The notes under the pieces were generated by a model. That model saw nothing but the letters and a program-made list of their open reading frames with translations. It was not told the DNA's origin and ran no database searches. From IMG/VR virus record IMGVR_UViG_3300037189_011128, positions 1 through 21,190 of that record: a stretch of DNA of 21,190 nucleotides. One strand, 5' to 3'. The stretch is from a virus. Both the position numbers and the translations under genes were made by a program. Position 1 is the first letter of the stretch, and every line of letters starts with the position of its first letter. Below are positions 20,846 to 21,190 of this stretch, piece by piece.

Positions 20846-21190
20846 ATGTCCACCGACAAAATTGAACTCGTTGTACTGCGTAACTTGCTGTACAACGCCG
20901 AGTACACCCGCCGTGTCCTTCCCTTCCTCAAGGAGGACTACTTTCACGACCCGTGCGAACGGCGGCTTTTCAAGACCGTTGAAGACTTCATTCAGAAGTA
21001 TTCATCGTCACCAACATCGGAAGCCCTGAACATCATCCTGTCCGAGCAGGATGGTGTCTCACAGGGTGAGTATGATAGTTGTGCCAAACTGATCGAAGCG
21101 TTGTCTTCAAGCAAGGACATCGAAAACGAACCCGAGTGGCTGATTGAGCAGACCGAGAAGTTCTGCAAGGACAAGGCGGTCTACAACGCC
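20846..21190 (+). CDS. 41: Replicative helicase gp41, N-terminal part
   Basis: The frame is open from ATG 20846 to the right edge (115 codons). LRNLLYNAEYTRRVLPFLKE followed by DYF near the N-terminus, and WLIEQTEKFCKDKAVYNA at the edge, match the N-terminal domain of T4-superfamily gp41, the DnaB-type hexameric helicase that unwinds DNA ahead of gp43 and loads the gp61 primase. The Walker motifs would lie beyond the window. There is no clear ribosome site before ATG 20846; upstream in-frame GTG 20828 and TTG 20825 also lack good ones and overlap the promoter. In T4, gene 41 lies close to uvsX; here the glycan island stands between. Confidence 0.9.
   Translation, partial: MSTDKIELVVLRNLLYNAEYTRRVLPFLKEDYFHDPCERRLFKTVEDFIQKYSSSPTSEALNIILSEQDGVSQGEYDSCAKLIEALSSSKDIENEPEWLIEQTEKFCKDKAVYNA

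Noticed and set aside
1-21190. tRNA genes, CRISPR arrays, insertion sequences, integrase or attachment sites, rho-independent terminators
   Set aside because: None seen on reading both strands; genes are nearly contiguous, leaving little room. A tRNA or terminator scan could not be run.

Overview
The window is part of the genome of a tailed phage of the T4 superfamily. All 29 genes are on the + strand and tightly packed. The T4-type replication and recombination genes appear in their usual order: the C-terminus of the clamp-loader large subunit (gp44), the clamp-loader small subunit (gp62), the translational repressor RegA, DNA polymerase (gp43), the recombinase UvsX, and the start of the replicative helicase (gp41). 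This order, the GroES-type co-chaperonin and a phage S-adenosylmethionine decarboxylase recall marine and cyanophage-like T4 relatives. G+C is near or slightly above 50% by eye, higher than in many cyanophages. The host cannot be read from the window.

Layout. (1) 1-1746: gp44 end, an unrecognised 242-aa protein, gp62 and RegA. (2) 1775-5646: an accessory block between regA and the polymerase, with dUTPase, a probable nucleotide-modification-associated (Nmad1-like) protein, a secreted i-type lysozyme-like protein, AdoMet decarboxylase, two different beta-class DNA methyltransferases and a GroES-like protein. (3) 5647-10250: DNA polymerase (TTG start), a small membrane protein with a lysine-rich tail, a polysaccharide deacetylase and UvsX. 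(4) 10247-20804: a 10.5-kb sugar and glycan island between uvsX and the helicase. It holds six or seven glycosyltransferase-like proteins, a UDP-glucose 4-epimerase-like enzyme, UDP-galactopyranose mutase, a kinase/class II aldolase fusion, a nucleotidyltransferase, a short GDPD-like protein and a methyltransferase. (5) 20846 to the end: the helicase N-terminus.

How it fits together. The core genes copy and recombine phage DNA. RegA tunes early translation, and dUTPase keeps uracil out of DNA. The methyltransferases probably protect phage DNA from host restriction. The lysozyme-like protein may act in lysis. The island seems able to make activated sugars, including UDP-galactofuranose and perhaps a second, unknown nucleotide-activated compound, and to transfer them with several transferases. 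The acceptor could be virion protein, phage DNA or a host surface glycan; the sequence does not decide this.

Regulation. Three host-type promoters with exact 17-base spacing (TTGACA/TTGACT, N17, TAAACT/TAGAAT/TAAGAT) lie just before dUTPase, uvsX and the helicase. A T4-late-like CATAAATA element lies before the 242-aa gene. Most other genes are coupled by ATGA or GTGA overlaps. No tRNA, CRISPR array, insertion sequence or clear terminator was seen, and no stretch over 300 bases lacks a gene; the longest gap between calls is about 65 bases.
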